From the NCBI RefSeq assembly GCF_004137345.1, contig NZ_SDWV01000024.1, positions 1-64,000 on the forward strand: a stretch of 64,000 nt of DNA, written 5' to 3'. The notes beneath the pieces were generated by a model. That model saw nothing but the letters and a program-made list of their open reading frames with translations, searched no databases and had not been told where the DNA came from. Of the stretch, positions 34,613 through 44,726 are shown in pieces (position 1 is the stretch's first letter; the number at the start of each line of letters is the position of its first letter). Source of the stretch: Nocardioides zhouii. GTDB taxonomy: Bacteria; Actinomycetota; Actinomycetes; Propionibacteriales; Nocardioidaceae. The position numbers and the translations under genes are program-made.

Positions 34613-35362
34613 TCAACAGGCAGGCTGCGCGCAGTACGTCGGGTTGCCCGGGACGCTGACGTCGTAGAACGGCGCCTGCTGTGCGGCGAGCAGCTTGTCG
34701 ACGACCTCGGCCTTGAGCGCGGACTCCTCGGCACTCCCCCACAGCACCTGGCGCTGGTCGCGCATGACGAGGGTGATCTGGTCGACGGTGACGACCTCGA
34801 CGTGGTCGACGCGGCTCGCGAGTGCCTTCGGGAGCGCCGCGACGACGGTCGCGGCCTCCTTGAGCGCGTCGGTGCCGGCAGCGCCGCCGGGGCGGACCCG
34901 CGGCATCCCCTTCGGGGCAGTCTTGTACTCGCGGAAGACCACGCCGTCAGCGTCGAGTCCGCGCAGCCGTCCGGCCAGCTCGACGACCGCGACGGCGGTG
35001 CGCTCCTCGACCTCGATGCGTACGCCGTCGGGCCAGGTGCGGGTGACGTCGACCGACTTCACCTCGGGCACCGATCCCACGCGCGCGTCGGCCCGGTCGA
35101 GGTCGACCAGGGCGAGCTGCTCACCGAGCGGCACGTCGGCGATCTCGCGGACCCGGCCGTCGCTGAGGAGCGAGTTGCCGACGACCTCGACCCGCTTCAC
35201 CTGCAGGGTCGCGGAGAAGAAGACCAGCCAGATCGACGTGCCGAGCAGCGCCACGACGACCAGCAGGGCGAGCACGTAGCGCAGCGACAGCCAGCGACGG
35301 GCCCACTGGCGGCGCGCGAAGCGTCGCCGGGTGCGCCTTGCGGCGCGGTCCTCCCGCTCCAC
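34613..35362 (-). CDS. ftsQ: Cell division protein FtsQ
   Basis: FtsQ is a bitopic septal protein that links early and late division proteins. The 249-residue protein has a basic N-terminus (RRTRRRFARRQWARR), a helix at about 29-50, and a POTRA domain at about 52-122 (LQVKRVEVVGNSLLSDGRV, then VTRTWPDGVRIEVEERTAV). GTG 35362 directly follows the murC stop without any gap. It ends 299 bp before ftsZ. Confidence 0.94.
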   Translation of the reverse strand: MEREDRAARRTRRRFARRQWARRWLSLRYVLALLVVVALLGTSIWLVFFSATLQVKRVEVVGNSLLSDGRVREIADVPLGEQLALVDLDRADARVGSVPEVKSVDVTRTWPDGVRIEVEERTAVAVVELAGRLRGLDADGVVFREYKTAPKGMPRVRPGGAAGTDALKEAATVVAALPKALASRVDHVEVVTVDQITLVMRDQRQVLWGSAEESALKAEVVDKLLAAQQAPFYDVSVPGNPTYCAQPAC

Positions 35363-36781
35363 TCACGCACCGCCCGGCAGGAGCAGGTCGAGCACCAACG
35401 GCCCGACCCCCGTGATGTCCCCGGCGCCGAGGGTGATCACGAGGTCGCCCGGTCGCGAGCGCTCCGCGAGCACCTGCGCCGCCGCGCCCAGGCCGTCGAC
35501 GTACGTCACGTGCTCGGGCGGCAGCGGCACGGCGCGCGCCACCAGGAGGCCGGTCACCTCGGGGTCGGGGTCCTCGCGCGCGACGTAGACGTCGAGGACG
35601 ACCACCTCGTCGGCCGCGCCGAGTGCGACGCCCATCGCCTCGCCGAAGATGCGGGTGCGCGAGACCAGGTGGGGCTGGAAGGCCGCCACGACCCGGCCCT
35701 CGCCCGCGAGCGCACGAGCGGCCTCGAGGTCGCCGCGGATCTCGACGGGGTGGTGGGCGTACGAGTCGTAGACGCGCACGCCGGCGGCCTCACCCTTGAG
35801 CTCCATCCGACGGCCCGTGCCGGTGAAGCCGGCGAGCCCCTCGGCGAGTGCGTCGAAGGGGAACCCCAGCTGCAGACCCAGGGCCAGTGCGGCGACGGCG
35901 TCGAGGACGTAGTGGCGGCCGGGGATCCGGAGCCGGAGCTCGCCGAGGTCGGCGCCACCGCGCGAGATCCGGCAGGTCGAGGTCGCGCCGTCGAGCGCGA
36001 GGTCGTGGATGCGGAGGTCTGCGTCGGCGGACTCCCCCACCGTCACCACGTCGAGGCCCTGGGCCCGCGCCGTACGGGCGAGCCCGGCCGCACCGGGGTC
36101 GTCGACCACGCACACGACGAAGCCGCACGGGTCGATCGTGTCGACGAACTCCTCGAACGCCCGGTGGTACGCCTCCTCGGTGCCCCAGTTGTCGAGGTGG
36201 TCGGCCTCGACGTTGGTCACGATCGCCGCGTGCGGGCGGTAGTGGAGGAAGGCGCCGTCGCTCTCGTCGGCCTCGGCGACGAACAGGTCGTCGGTGCCGG
36301 CGTCGGCGTTGCGTCCGGTCGCGGTGAGCACCCCGCCCACGGCGTACGACGGATCGGCGCCGGCGGCCAGCAGCGCTGAGGTGAGCAACCCGGTGGTCGT
36401 CGTCTTGCCGTGCGTGCCGGCCACCGCGAGCACCCGCGAACCGGTCATCACCGAGGCGAGTCCGGCCGAGCGCGGCAGGATCCGCAGGCCCAGGCGCTGG
36501 GCCTCGAGCACCTCCGGGTTGTCGTCGCGGGCCGCCGTGGTGACGACGAGGGTGTCGGCGTCACCGACGTGGGCGGCGTCGTAGCCGAGGTGGCAGGTGA
36601 CGCCGAGCTCGCGCAGGGCCGGGAGGAAGGGCGTGTCGTGGTCGTCGCTGCCAGTGACGGCAATGCCGCGGGCGGCCATGATCCGGGCGATGGCGGAGAT
36701 GCCGGCGCCGCCGATGCCGACGCAGTGCACGCGGCCGAGGTCGGCGGCGGGCAGGATCTCGTCGGGGACCGGGATCCTCAC
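35363..36781 (-). CDS. murC: UDP-N-acetylmuramate--L-alanine ligase MurC
   Basis: MurC adds the first peptide residue, L-alanine, to UDP-MurNAc. The 472-residue ligase has the N-terminal nucleotide-sugar domain (HCVGIGGAGISAIARIM), the ATP loop GTHGKTTTTGLL, VAEADESDGAFLHY, NVEADHLDNWG and the C-terminal YDSYAHHPVEI. GTG 36781 overlaps the murG stop (GTGA). Confidence 0.96.
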   Translation of the reverse strand: MRIPVPDEILPAADLGRVHCVGIGGAGISAIARIMAARGIAVTGSDDHDTPFLPALRELGVTCHLGYDAAHVGDADTLVVTTAARDDNPEVLEAQRLGLRILPRSAGLASVMTGSRVLAVAGTHGKTTTTGLLTSALLAAGADPSYAVGGVLTATGRNADAGTDDLFVAEADESDGAFLHYRPHAAIVTNVEADHLDNWGTEEAYHRAFEEFVDTIDPCGFVVCVVDDPGAAGLARTARAQGLDVVTVGESADADLRIHDLALDGATSTCRISRGGADLGELRLRIPGRHYVLDAVAALALGLQLGFPFDALAEGLAGFTGTGRRMELKGEAAGVRVYDSYAHHPVEIRGDLEAARALAGEGRVVAAFQPHLVSRTRIFGEAMGVALGAADEVVVLDVYVAREDPDPEVTGLLVARAVPLPPEHVTYVDGLGAAAQVLAERSRPGDLVITLGAGDITGVGPLVLDLLLPGGA

Positions 36782-37872
36782 GACGCTCCCCCGGACCTGC
36801 CGGCGGCGCCCGCGTCGAGGATGATCCGGGCGAGCTTCTCGTCGGCGTCGAGCGGGATGACCCCGCGAGCGGCCGCGCCCATGGCGTCGAGCCGGGACCG
36901 GTCGGTCAGCAGGCCGGGCACGCTCGCGGCCACCCACTCGGGGGTCAGCGCGCCGTCAGCGACGAGGAGCCCGCCGCCGGCGTCGACGACCGGGCGCGCA
37001 TTGAGCGCCTGCTCGCCGTTGCCGATCGGGAGCGGGACGTAGATCGCGGGCAGGCCCACCCCGGAGACCTCGGTGACGGTGTTGCTGCCGGCGCGGCACA
37101 GCACCGCGTCGGCGGCGGCATAGGCCAGGTCCATCCGGTCGACGTACTGGACGACGACGTAGGGCACGTCACCCGCTGCGACGGCGAGCTCGTGCTTGGG
37201 GCCGACCACGTGGAGCACCTGTACGCCGGCGGCGGCCAGGTCGGCGGCCGCGCCGGAGACCGCGGCGTTGATCCGGGCGGCACCCTGCGAGCCGCCGGTC
37301 ACCAGCAGGGTGGGCAGGTCGTCGCGCAGGCCGAACGTCGCCAGCCCCTCGGCGCGGAGGGCGGCACGATCGAGGGTGGAGACGAGGCGCCGGATCGGCA
37401 GGCCCGTCCACACCGCGTGCGGCAGGTCGGTGTCGGGAAAGCTCGTCGCCACGTGCTGGGTCATCCGGGCACCGAGCCGGTTGGCGATCCCGGGGACGGT
37501 GTTGCCCTCGTGCACCACGATCGGCACGCCACGCTTGCGGGCGGCAAGGTAGGCTGGCACCGACACGTAGCCGCCGAACCCGACGACGACGTCCGGGCGG
37601 ATGCGGTCGACCACCTCGAGGGCGGCGGCACGCGCGGCGCGCAACCGGGTCGGCGTACGCAGCAGGTCGGGGCCGGGGCGCCGCGGCAGGGGCACGCGAG
37701 GCACGTACTCGAGCGGCAGCCCGGCCTCCGGGACGAGTCGGGCCTCGAGGCCCTCACGTGTGCCGAGGCAGGTGATCGCGGTCGCGGGGTCGAGCCGTCG
37801 GAGGGCGTCGGCCGTGGCGAGCAGGGGCGAGGTGTGGCCGGCGGATCCGCCGCCGGCGAGGAGTACGCGCAT
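36778..37872 (-). CDS. murG: UDP-GlcNAc:lipid I GlcNAc transferase MurG
   Basis: MurG converts lipid I to lipid II on the inner membrane face. The 364-residue GT-B enzyme shows the first glycine loop (LLAGGGSAGHTSPLL), the second (VTGGSQGAARIN), VHEGNTVPGIANR, and the UDP-GlcNAc site RAGSNTVTEVSGVGLPAIYV with GNGEQALNA. It begins 11 bp after the ftsW stop and overlaps murC by 4 bp. Confidence 0.96.
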   Translation of the reverse strand: MRVLLAGGGSAGHTSPLLATADALRRLDPATAITCLGTREGLEARLVPEAGLPLEYVPRVPLPRRPGPDLLRTPTRLRAARAAALEVVDRIRPDVVVGFGGYVSVPAYLAARKRGVPIVVHEGNTVPGIANRLGARMTQHVATSFPDTDLPHAVWTGLPIRRLVSTLDRAALRAEGLATFGLRDDLPTLLVTGGSQGAARINAAVSGAAADLAAAGVQVLHVVGPKHELAVAAGDVPYVVVQYVDRMDLAYAAADAVLCRAGSNTVTEVSGVGLPAIYVPLPIGNGEQALNARPVVDAGGGLLVADGALTPEWVAASVPGLLTDRSRLDAMGAAARGVIPLDADEKLARIILDAGAAGRSGGAS

Positions 37873-37883
37873 CGGTCCTGATG

Positions 37884-39152
37884 CTAGTGGCGGGTCGAGG
37901 CCGAGAGACCGGCGGAGCGGTTGCGACGGCGCGCGGCGAGGGCTGCGGCCGCCTCGGGCTCGCGTCGGGCGAAGCCGATCACCAGGCCGAGCGCGACCAG
38001 CGAGGGCAGGAGCGCGGATCCGCCGTAGGACACGATGGGCAGCGGGATGCCGATGACGGGCAGGACGGCGAGGACCATGCCGACGTTGATCATCATCTGG
38101 CCGAGCAGCCAGACCACGATGCCGAAGGTGGCGTAGCGGACGAACGGGTCCTGGGTGTTGAGGGCGACCCGCACGGCGGCGTACGCGATTGTGAAGAACA
38201 GGCCGACCACGAGCAGCGTGCCGACCAGGCCCAGCTCCTCGCCCAGGACGGCGAAGATGAAGTCGGTGTGCGCCTCGGGCAGGTCGCCCCACTTCTGCGT
38301 GGAGGCGCCGATGCCCTGGCCGAACCAGCCGCCGCTCGACAGCGCGTAGAGCCCGTGGGCGGGCTGCCACCCGGCGTCGGTGTAGTCCTTGAACGGGTCG
38401 GTGAAGGTCGTGATGCGGTTGAGCCGCTCGGAGTCGGTCGCGGCGAGTGCGACGGCGGCGACGCCGAGGACCGAGATGCTCAGCACAAAGAGCCGCATCG
38501 GCGCCCCGACCACCCACAGCATGCCGAGCATGATCGCGGCCAGCACCATGGCCGTGCCGAGGTCGCGGCCGACCAGGACCAGCGCGATGACGGCGAAGAG
38601 ACCCGGGACCACGGGCACCAGCAGATGGTGCAGGTCGCGGAGCCGGCGCTCCTTGTGGGCGTAGATATTGGCGGCCCACAGAACGATCGCGAGCTTGGCG
38701 ATCTCCGCGGGCTGGATGTTCACCGGGCCGAGGGCCAGCCAGTTCTTGTTGCCGTTGATGAGCACGCCGAACTTCGCGACCAGGCCCAGCAGCACCAGAG
38801 CGACGAGGAAGCCGGGGTAGGCGAGGCGGCGGATGTGGCGGATCGGCAGCCGGGAGGCCACCCACGCGGCCGGCACGCCCAGGACGACCCACATCAGCTG
38901 ACGCTTCACCACCGCGTAGGAGTCGTCGTAGATGACGTACGAGCGCACGCTCGACGCGCTGAGCACCATGATCACGCCGATGGTGAGGAGCAGCGCGGAG
39001 GAACCGAGCAGCAGGTAGTAGGAGGTGAGCGGCTTGTCGACCGCCTCCCGGACCGAACGCCACCCGGAGGCGATGCCCGAGCCGAGGCGCCGCGGCGCAG
39101 CGCTCACCGGGGAGAGCGGTGCTGCGACGTCCTCGGGGTTCGCGGTGGTCAC
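37884..39152 (-). CDS. ftsW: SEDS-family peptidoglycan polymerase FtsW
   Basis: FtsW polymerises septal peptidoglycan together with FtsI. The 422-residue protein has a cytoplasmic N-terminus of about 40 residues, then ten helices. SEDS signatures are NWLALGPVNIQPAEIAKLA, DLGTAMVL, the large outside loop with GWFGQGIG and KWGDLPEAHTDFIFAV, and the end motif PIVSYGGSALL. GTG 39152 follows a G-rich AGGGGAG site. It lies 28 bp after murD. Confidence 0.95.
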   Translation of the reverse strand: MTTANPEDVAAPLSPVSAAPRRLGSGIASGWRSVREAVDKPLTSYYLLLGSSALLLTIGVIMVLSASSVRSYVIYDDSYAVVKRQLMWVVLGVPAAWVASRLPIRHIRRLAYPGFLVALVLLGLVAKFGVLINGNKNWLALGPVNIQPAEIAKLAIVLWAANIYAHKERRLRDLHHLLVPVVPGLFAVIALVLVGRDLGTAMVLAAIMLGMLWVVGAPMRLFVLSISVLGVAAVALAATDSERLNRITTFTDPFKDYTDAGWQPAHGLYALSSGGWFGQGIGASTQKWGDLPEAHTDFIFAVLGEELGLVGTLLVVGLFFTIAYAAVRVALNTQDPFVRYATFGIVVWLLGQMMINVGMVLAVLPVIGIPLPIVSYGGSALLPSLVALGLVIGFARREPEAAAALAARRRNRSAGLSASTRH

Positions 39153-39180
39153 TCCTCGCGCTCCCCTCGGTTGCGGATGG

Positions 39181-40665
39181 TCAGTCGGTGTGGGCGATCC
39201 GTGCCTGTACGGCGGCCGCGAACGCGTCGCCGCGGGCGCCGTAGTTGCTGAACATGTCCATGGAGGCACAGCCCGGCGCCAGCAGCACCGTGTCCCCGGA
39301 CCTGGCGAGCCCGGCGGCCGCGTCGACCACACGCTCCATCGGGTCACCAGTCTCGTCGGCGCCCACATCGATGACAGGCACATCGGGCGCGTGTCGCGAA
39401 AGAGCGTCGGCGATGACCTGGCGGTCGCGACCCAGGAGCACGACGCCCCGCAGCCGCTCGCGGACCGCGACGACGAGGTCGTCGAAGCGCGCACCCTTGG
39501 CCAGGCCGCCGGCGACCCAGACCACCGGGTCGTACGCGCCGAGGGACGACTGTGCGGCGTGCGGGTTGGTGGCCTTGGAGTCGTCGACCCAGGTGACACC
39601 GTCGCTCTCCGCGACGAGGGCGATGCGGTGGCCGTCTGGACGGAAGGCACGCAGCCCGTCGCGCACGGCCTGCTGGCTGACGCCGTGGGCGCGGGCGAGC
39701 GCCGCGGCGGCCAGGGCGTTGGCGACGAAGTGGGGTGCTGTCGAGGCGAGGTCGTCGAGGGTGCACAGCTCGGCGGCGCTGGAGGCGCGTTCCTCGATGA
39801 ACGCCCGGTCGACGAGCAGGTCCTCGACCACGCCGAGGTTCCCGGTGCCCGGCATCCCGAGCGTGAACCCGACGGCCCGGGCACCCTCGACCACGTCGGC
39901 CTCGAGCACCATCTCCTCGGTGGCGTCGTCGGCCAGGTTGTAGACGCACGCCCGCTGGACGCGCTCGAAGATCCGGGCCTTGTCGGCGGCGTAGCGCTGC
40001 ATGCCCGTCGGCGTCCAGTCAGGAGCGCCCGGCTCGTCGTCGTACCAGTCGAGGTGGTCCTCGGCGAAGTTCAGCACCGCGGCCGACTCCGCCGACATGG
40101 AGTGCGTGTAGTGGAGCTGGAAGCTGGAGAGCTCGACGGCGAGCACGTCGTACGGCTCGGGGTCCATCACGGCCTCGACGATCGGCAGGCCGACGTTGCC
40201 GACCGCGACCGCGCGGAGCCCGGCCGCGAGCAGGATCGAGGTGAGCATCTGCACCGTGGTGGTCTTGCCGTTGGTGCCGGTGACCGCCAGCCACGGTGCG
40301 GCGTGCTCGGGGTCGCGCAGCCGCCAGGCGAGCTCGACCTCCCCCCACACCGGGATGCCGCGCTCGGTCGCCTGCGCAAGGAGGGGCGCGGACGGCTTCC
40401 ACCCCGGCGAGGTGACCACGAGATCGACGTCGGCGGGCAGCTCGGCGGTGGCGCCGACCTCGAGGCGTACGGTCGCGCCGAGGGTCTCCAGCAGCTCGGC
40501 CTTCTCGGCCTTCTCCGGGCTCGTGGCCTCGTCGAGGGCGGTGACCTGGGCACCGAGGAAGAGCAGGTTGTCGGCGGCGGCGTACCCCGAGACGCCGAAC
40601 CCGGCGACGACGACGCGGACGCCGGACCAGTCGCTGGTGCGGCTCAGGGCGTCGATGTCACCCAA
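39181..40665 (-). CDS. murD: UDP-MurNAc-L-alanine--D-glutamate ligase MurD
   Basis: MurD adds D-glutamate to the muropeptide precursor. The 494-residue protein has VVVAGFGVSGYAAADNL, the ATP loop GTNGKTTTVQML, the Mur ligase stretches VELSSFQLHY and LNFAEDHLDWYDD, and the C-terminal DDSKATNPHAA and GGLAKGARFDDL. The start is TTG 40665, overlapping the mraY stop by 8 bp; no better ATG or GTG lies near. The start is the least certain part of the call. Confidence 0.94.
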   Translation of the reverse strand: MGDIDALSRTSDWSGVRVVVAGFGVSGYAAADNLLFLGAQVTALDEATSPEKAEKAELLETLGATVRLEVGATAELPADVDLVVTSPGWKPSAPLLAQATERGIPVWGEVELAWRLRDPEHAAPWLAVTGTNGKTTTVQMLTSILLAAGLRAVAVGNVGLPIVEAVMDPEPYDVLAVELSSFQLHYTHSMSAESAAVLNFAEDHLDWYDDEPGAPDWTPTGMQRYAADKARIFERVQRACVYNLADDATEEMVLEADVVEGARAVGFTLGMPGTGNLGVVEDLLVDRAFIEERASSAAELCTLDDLASTAPHFVANALAAAALARAHGVSQQAVRDGLRAFRPDGHRIALVAESDGVTWVDDSKATNPHAAQSSLGAYDPVVWVAGGLAKGARFDDLVVAVRERLRGVVLLGRDRQVIADALSRHAPDVPVIDVGADETGDPMERVVDAAAGLARSGDTVLLAPGCASMDMFSNYGARGDAFAAAVQARIAHTD

Positions 40666-41770
40666 TGCCGGCGACCCACTCGGCGTAGAAGATGCCGAGG
40701 CCGGTGGCGACGGCGAGGCCGGTGACGATCCAGAAGCGGATCACGATGGTGACCTGCTCCCAGCCGAGCATCTCGAAGTGGTGGTGCAGGGGCGTCATCC
40801 GGAAGACGCGGTAGCCGGGCTGGACCTTGAAGATGCTCCGGAACAGCCCGCTGGCGCGGCTGATCTTGAACACGGACACCTGGATCATCACCGAGAGCGT
40901 GATGACCACGAAGAGCCCGCCGATGACGAGCAGCAGCAGCTCGGTGCGGGTCATGATCGCGAAGCCGGCCATCGCGCCGCCGAGCGACAGCGAGCCGGTG
41001 TCGCCGAGGATGATCTGCGCGGGCGAGGCGTTCCACCACAGGAAGCCGAAGCAGGCGCCGGTGATCGCGGCGGCGACCACCGCGAGGTCGAGCGGGTCGC
41101 GCACCTCGTAGCACTTCGGTCCGGCCTCGAGGGCGCACGACTGGCTGTTCTGCCAGATGTTGACGAGCGTGTACGCGGCGAAGACCAGGATCGAGGCGCC
41201 GGTGGCCAGCCCGTCGAGGCCGTCGGCGAGGTTCACGGCGTTGCTGGTGCCGGTGACGATCACCCAGAACAGCAGCATCACCACGACCGTGGGCAGCGCG
41301 AACCGCTCGTAGTCGCGGATGAAGGAGATGTGGTCCGAGGCCGGGCGCCAGCCGCGCTCGTCCTCGAGCGCCGGCGACAGCGCGAGGACGCCGAAGACCA
41401 GGCCGACCACGGTCTGGCCGACGACCTTCGCCCGGCCGCGGAGCCCGGTGCTGTGCTGACGGCTGACCTTGAGGAAGTCGTCCATGAAGCCGACCGCGCC
41501 GAGGCCGACGAGCAGGAAGAGCAGGAGGAGGGCCGACGCGGTGGGGGCGGTGCCGGTGATGACCTTGGCGGCGAAGTAGCCGATCACCGTCGCCAGGATG
41601 ATCACGATGCCGCCCATGGTGGGCGTCCCGCGCTTGATGTGGTGGGTGGTCGGGCCGTCGTCGCGGATCGGCTGGCCGAATCCCTGCCGGGTGAAGAAGC
41701 GGATCGCGTAGCGCGTGCCGAGGAGGGAGATCAACAGGGAGAGTCCTCCTCCGAACAGGATGGCTCTCAT
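40658..41770 (-). CDS. mraY: Phospho-MurNAc-pentapeptide translocase MraY
   Basis: MraY transfers phospho-MurNAc-pentapeptide to undecaprenyl phosphate, giving lipid I. The 370-residue protein has about ten helices. Motifs include [18 protein letters not shown] with the catalytic Asp pair, [25 protein letters not shown] and the His-rich [11 protein letters not shown] 41770 overlaps the murF stop (ATGA). Confidence 0.97.
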   Translation of the reverse strand: MRAILFGGGLSLLISLLGTRYAIRFFTRQGFGQPIRDDGPTTHHIKRGTPTMGGIVIILATVIGYFAAKVITGTAPTASALLLLFLLVGLGAVGFMDDFLKVSRQHSTGLRGRAKVVGQTVVGLVFGVLALSPALEDERGWRPASDHISFIRDYERFALPTVVVMLLFWVIVTGTSNAVNLADGLDGLATGASILVFAAYTLVNIWQNSQSCALEAGPKCYEVRDPLDLAVVAAAITGACFGFLWWNASPAQIILGDTGSLSLGGAMAGFAIMTRTELLLLVIGGLFVVITLSVMIQVSVFKISRASGLFRSIFKVQPGYRVFRMTPLHHHFEMLGWEQVTIVIRFWIVTGLAVATGLGIFYAEWVAGIG

Positions 41771-43167
41771 CTGGTGCGTCTCCCTTCCGTGCCGCTCCCG
41801 GTGAGGAGCTCGTCGGCGATCAGTTCGAGCGCGGCCCCCCGTGATGCCTTCACGAGGACGACATCCGCAGCCGAGACATTGTGTCGCAGCCAGTCGGTCG
41901 CCGCGGCACGCCCCGCCGTGGTGATGGCCACACCCGACGTCGCCGCCGACTCGAAGCCCCGCGCCATCGCGTCTGCGGCAGGGCCGACGGTCACGAGGAC
42001 GTCCACCCCGGCCGCGGCGGCGTACTCCCCCACCCCGGTGTGGGCAGCGCCGGACCCGTCGCCGAGCTCGAGCATCTCGCCGAGCACGGCGACCGTACGT
42101 CGTCCGCTCCCGGCACCGATGTCACCGAGCGTGTCGAGGGCGGCCTTCATCGACTCGGGGTTGGCGTTGTACGCGTCGTTGAGGACGACGAGCCCATCCG
42201 CGCGCTCGGTGAGCTCCATCCGCCAGCGGCTGGCGGGTACGGCGTCGCCGAGGGCGTCCGCGACCGTGTCGAGGTCGAGGCCGGCGGCGAGGGCCATCGC
42301 GGCGGCCGCGGCGGCGTTGCGCCACTGGAATGAGCCGACCTGGGCGAGGTGCACCGTGGCGCCGGAGCCGCGGTGGACCAGCTCGAAGGACTGGCGACCG
42401 AGCTCGTCGTGGGTGATCTCGCTGACCGCGACATCGGCGGCGTTGACAGTGCCGCCGAAGGTCGTCACCGTCGCGCCGGTGCGCGACGCCATCGCTGCGA
42501 CGAGCTCGTCGTCGGCGTTGAGGACGGCCGTGCCGTCGGTGCGCAGCGCCTCGACGATCTCGCCCTTGGCCTGCGCGATCGCCTCGCGGCTGCCGAACTC
42601 GCCGATGTGGGCGGTGCCGACGTTGAGCACGGCGGCGACGTGCGGTGGTGCGATCCGGCAGAGCTCGGCGATGTGGCCGACGCCGCGGGCGCCCATCTCC
42701 ACCACCAGGAAACGCGTGTCGGCGGTGGCCCGCAGCACCGTCAGCGGCACGCCGAGCTCGTTGTTGAAGTTGCCTCGCGTCGCGACGGTCGGGCCCGACT
42801 CGGCCAGCACGTGGGCGAGATAGTCCTTGGTGCCGGTCTTGCCCTGCGAGCCGGTCATGGCGAGCACGACCACGTCGGGCAGCCGGTCCACGACGTGCCG
42901 CGCCAGGCGGCCCAGCGCCGCGGTCACGTCGTCCACGACGACGGTGGGCAGGTCGGTGGGGCGGTCGCCGAGGGCGGCGACCGCGCCGGCGGCGCCGGCC
43001 GCCTGCACGAAGTCATGGCCGTCGACCCGCTCGCCGGCGATCGCGACGAAGAGGCCGCCCACCTCGGGAGTGCGGGTGTCGAGGAAGGCGCCGCCGGTGA
43101 CGACGGCCTCGCCGTGCGCGGCACCGCCGACCACGTCGGCGATCTCGGTCAGGGTCATCTCGATCAC
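41767..43167 (-). CDS. murF: UDP-MurNAc-tripeptide--D-Ala-D-Ala ligase MurF
   Basis: MurF adds the D-Ala-D-Ala dipeptide to finish the precursor. The 466-residue protein starts with the IADVVGG domain, then [14 protein letters not shown], the ATP loop [39 protein letters not shown] and [14 protein letters not shown] 43167 overlaps the murE stop (GTGA). No ddl gene accompanies it in this window. Confidence 0.96.
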   Translation of the reverse strand: MIEMTLTEIADVVGGAAHGEAVVTGGAFLDTRTPEVGGLFVAIAGERVDGHDFVQAAGAAGAVAALGDRPTDLPTVVVDDVTAALGRLARHVVDRLPDVVVLAMTGSQGKTGTKDYLAHVLAESGPTVATRGNFNNELGVPLTVLRATADTRFLVVEMGARGVGHIAELCRIAPPHVAAVLNVGTAHIGEFGSREAIAQAKGEIVEALRTDGTAVLNADDELVAAMASRTGATVTTFGGTVNAADVAVSEITHDELGRQSFELVHRGSGATVHLAQVGSFQWRNAAAAAAMALAAGLDLDTVADALGDAVPASRWRMELTERADGLVVLNDAYNANPESMKAALDTLGDIGAGSGRRTVAVLGEMLELGDGSGAAHTGVGEYAAAAGVDVLVTVGPAADAMARGFESAATSGVAITTAGRAAATDWLRHNVSAADVVLVKASRGAALELIADELLTGSGTEGRRTR

Positions 43168-44726
43168 GTGGCGACTCCGCCGGAGTCCTGCATGGCTGCA
43201 ACGATCTCCTCCGCCGCGACGACCCGGTCGTCGAAGGGGTGCACGACGCCGTCGACCTCCTGGCCGCTCTCGTGGCCCTTGCCGGCGATCAGCAGCACGT
43301 CGCCCGGCTCGGCACGGCGTACGCCCTCGCGGATCGCGAGCCGGCGGTCCCCCACCTCCAGCACCTCGGCCCGACCGGCACCGGTGCCGTCGAGCACGGC
43401 GGACCGGATCGTCGCGGCATCCTCGGTGCGCGGGTTGTCGTCGGTGACGATGAGGACGTCGGCCAGGCGCGCCCCGATCTCGCCCATCAGGGGACGCTTG
43501 ATCGTGTCGCGGTCGCCGCCCGCCCCGATCACCACGATCACCTGGCCCTGCGTCAGCGGGCGCAGCGTGGCGAGGACGGCCTCGAGCGCGTCGGGCTTGT
43601 GTGCGTAGTCGACGACGACGGTGTAGTCCTGCCCCTGCGCCACCGGCTCGAGGCGGCCGGGCACGCCGTCGACACGGGAGATCCCGTCGGCGACGACCCG
43701 CGGGTCGAGCCCCGCCATCGCGGCGGACGCGATGGCGGCGAGCGCGTTGGAGACGTTGAACTCTCCCGGGAGGTGGATCGATGCCACCAGCTCGACACCC
43801 GGCCCCCGGACCGTGAAGGCGGCGCCGGTGGGCGTCAGGTCGACGTCGATCGCCCGCCAGTCGGCGTCCCGCCCCTGGGAGGAGTACGTCGACATCGGGA
43901 TCGTGGCCACGTCCAGGAGCCGGCGACCGAACTCGTCGTCGACGTTGGTGAGCCCGATCCGGGCGCGCTCGGGGGTGAAGAGGTCGGCCTTGGCGGCGAA
44001 GTAGTCGTCGATGTCGGCATGGAAGTCGAGGTGGTCGCGGCCGAGGTTGAGAAAGGTCGCCACGTCGAAGACGACGCCGTCGACCCGGCCGAGGACCAGC
44101 CCCTGGCTGGAGACCTCCATCGCGCAGGTGTCGACGCCGCGCTCCACCATCACCGCGAAGAGGCCGTGCAGGTCGGGCGCCTCGGGGGTGGTGAGCTCGG
44201 TCTTCACGTCCTCGCCCGCGATCCGGGTGCCGACCGTGCCGATCACGGCGGCGCTCAGGCCCGAGGCGGTGAGTCCCTGCTCGAGGAGGCGCGTGGTGGT
44301 GGTCTTGCCCTGGGTGCCGGTGACGCCGATGACGCGCAGTCGGGCGGCCGGGTCGCCGTAGATCCTCGCCGCCAGCCGACCGAGGACGCGGCGCGGCTCG
44401 GCCACGACGAGGGCGGGGGTGCCGGGTGGCAGCCGGTGGAGGCCGGACGGGTCGGTGAGCACGCCGACAGCACCCGCGGCGAGCGCCCGTTCGGCGAAGT
44501 CGGCACCGTGGGCGCGCGCGCCCGGCAGGGCGGCGTACAGGTCACCGGGGCGGATGCGTGCTGTGCTCAGCGAGATGCCGGACACGGGCACGTCGAGGTC
44601 GCCGTGCACGGCCACGTCGGTGCCGGAGCCGAGCCACACGGCCAGGTCGGCGGCCGACGTAGCGGAGGTCCGCTGCGGACGCTGCGGGATCGCTGACTCG
44701 TGCACCGACGGAGCGTATCGACTCAC
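43164..44726 (-). CDS. murE: UDP-MurNAc-tripeptide synthetase MurE, diaminopimelate-adding
   Basis: MurE adds the third residue of the stem peptide. The 520-residue ligase has [16 protein letters not shown], the ATP loop [28 protein letters not shown] and [10 protein letters not shown]. The C-terminal DNPRTED motif is that of enzymes using diaminopimelate, not lysine. GTG 44726 is chosen because it overlaps the ftsI stop as GTGA, the pattern used throughout this cluster. GTG 44705 is an alternative and would shorten the N-terminus by 7 residues. Confidence 0.94.
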   Translation of the reverse strand: MSRYAPSVHESAIPQRPQRTSATSAADLAVWLGSGTDVAVHGDLDVPVSGISLSTARIRPGDLYAALPGARAHGADFAERALAAGAVGVLTDPSGLHRLPPGTPALVVAEPRRVLGRLAARIYGDPAARLRVIGVTGTQGKTTTTRLLEQGLTASGLSAAVIGTVGTRIAGEDVKTELTTPEAPDLHGLFAVMVERGVDTCAMEVSSQGLVLGRVDGVVFDVATFLNLGRDHLDFHADIDDYFAAKADLFTPERARIGLTNVDDEFGRRLLDVATIPMSTYSSQGRDADWRAIDVDLTPTGAAFTVRGPGVELVASIHLPGEFNVSNALAAIASAAMAGLDPRVVADGISRVDGVPGRLEPVAQGQDYTVVVDYAHKPDALEAVLATLRPLTQGQVIVVIGAGGDRDTIKRPLMGEIGARLADVLIVTDDNPRTEDAATIRSAVLDGTGAGRAEVLEVGDRRLAIREGVRRAEPGDVLLIAGKGHESGQEVDGVVHPFDDRVVAAEEIVAAMQDSGGVAT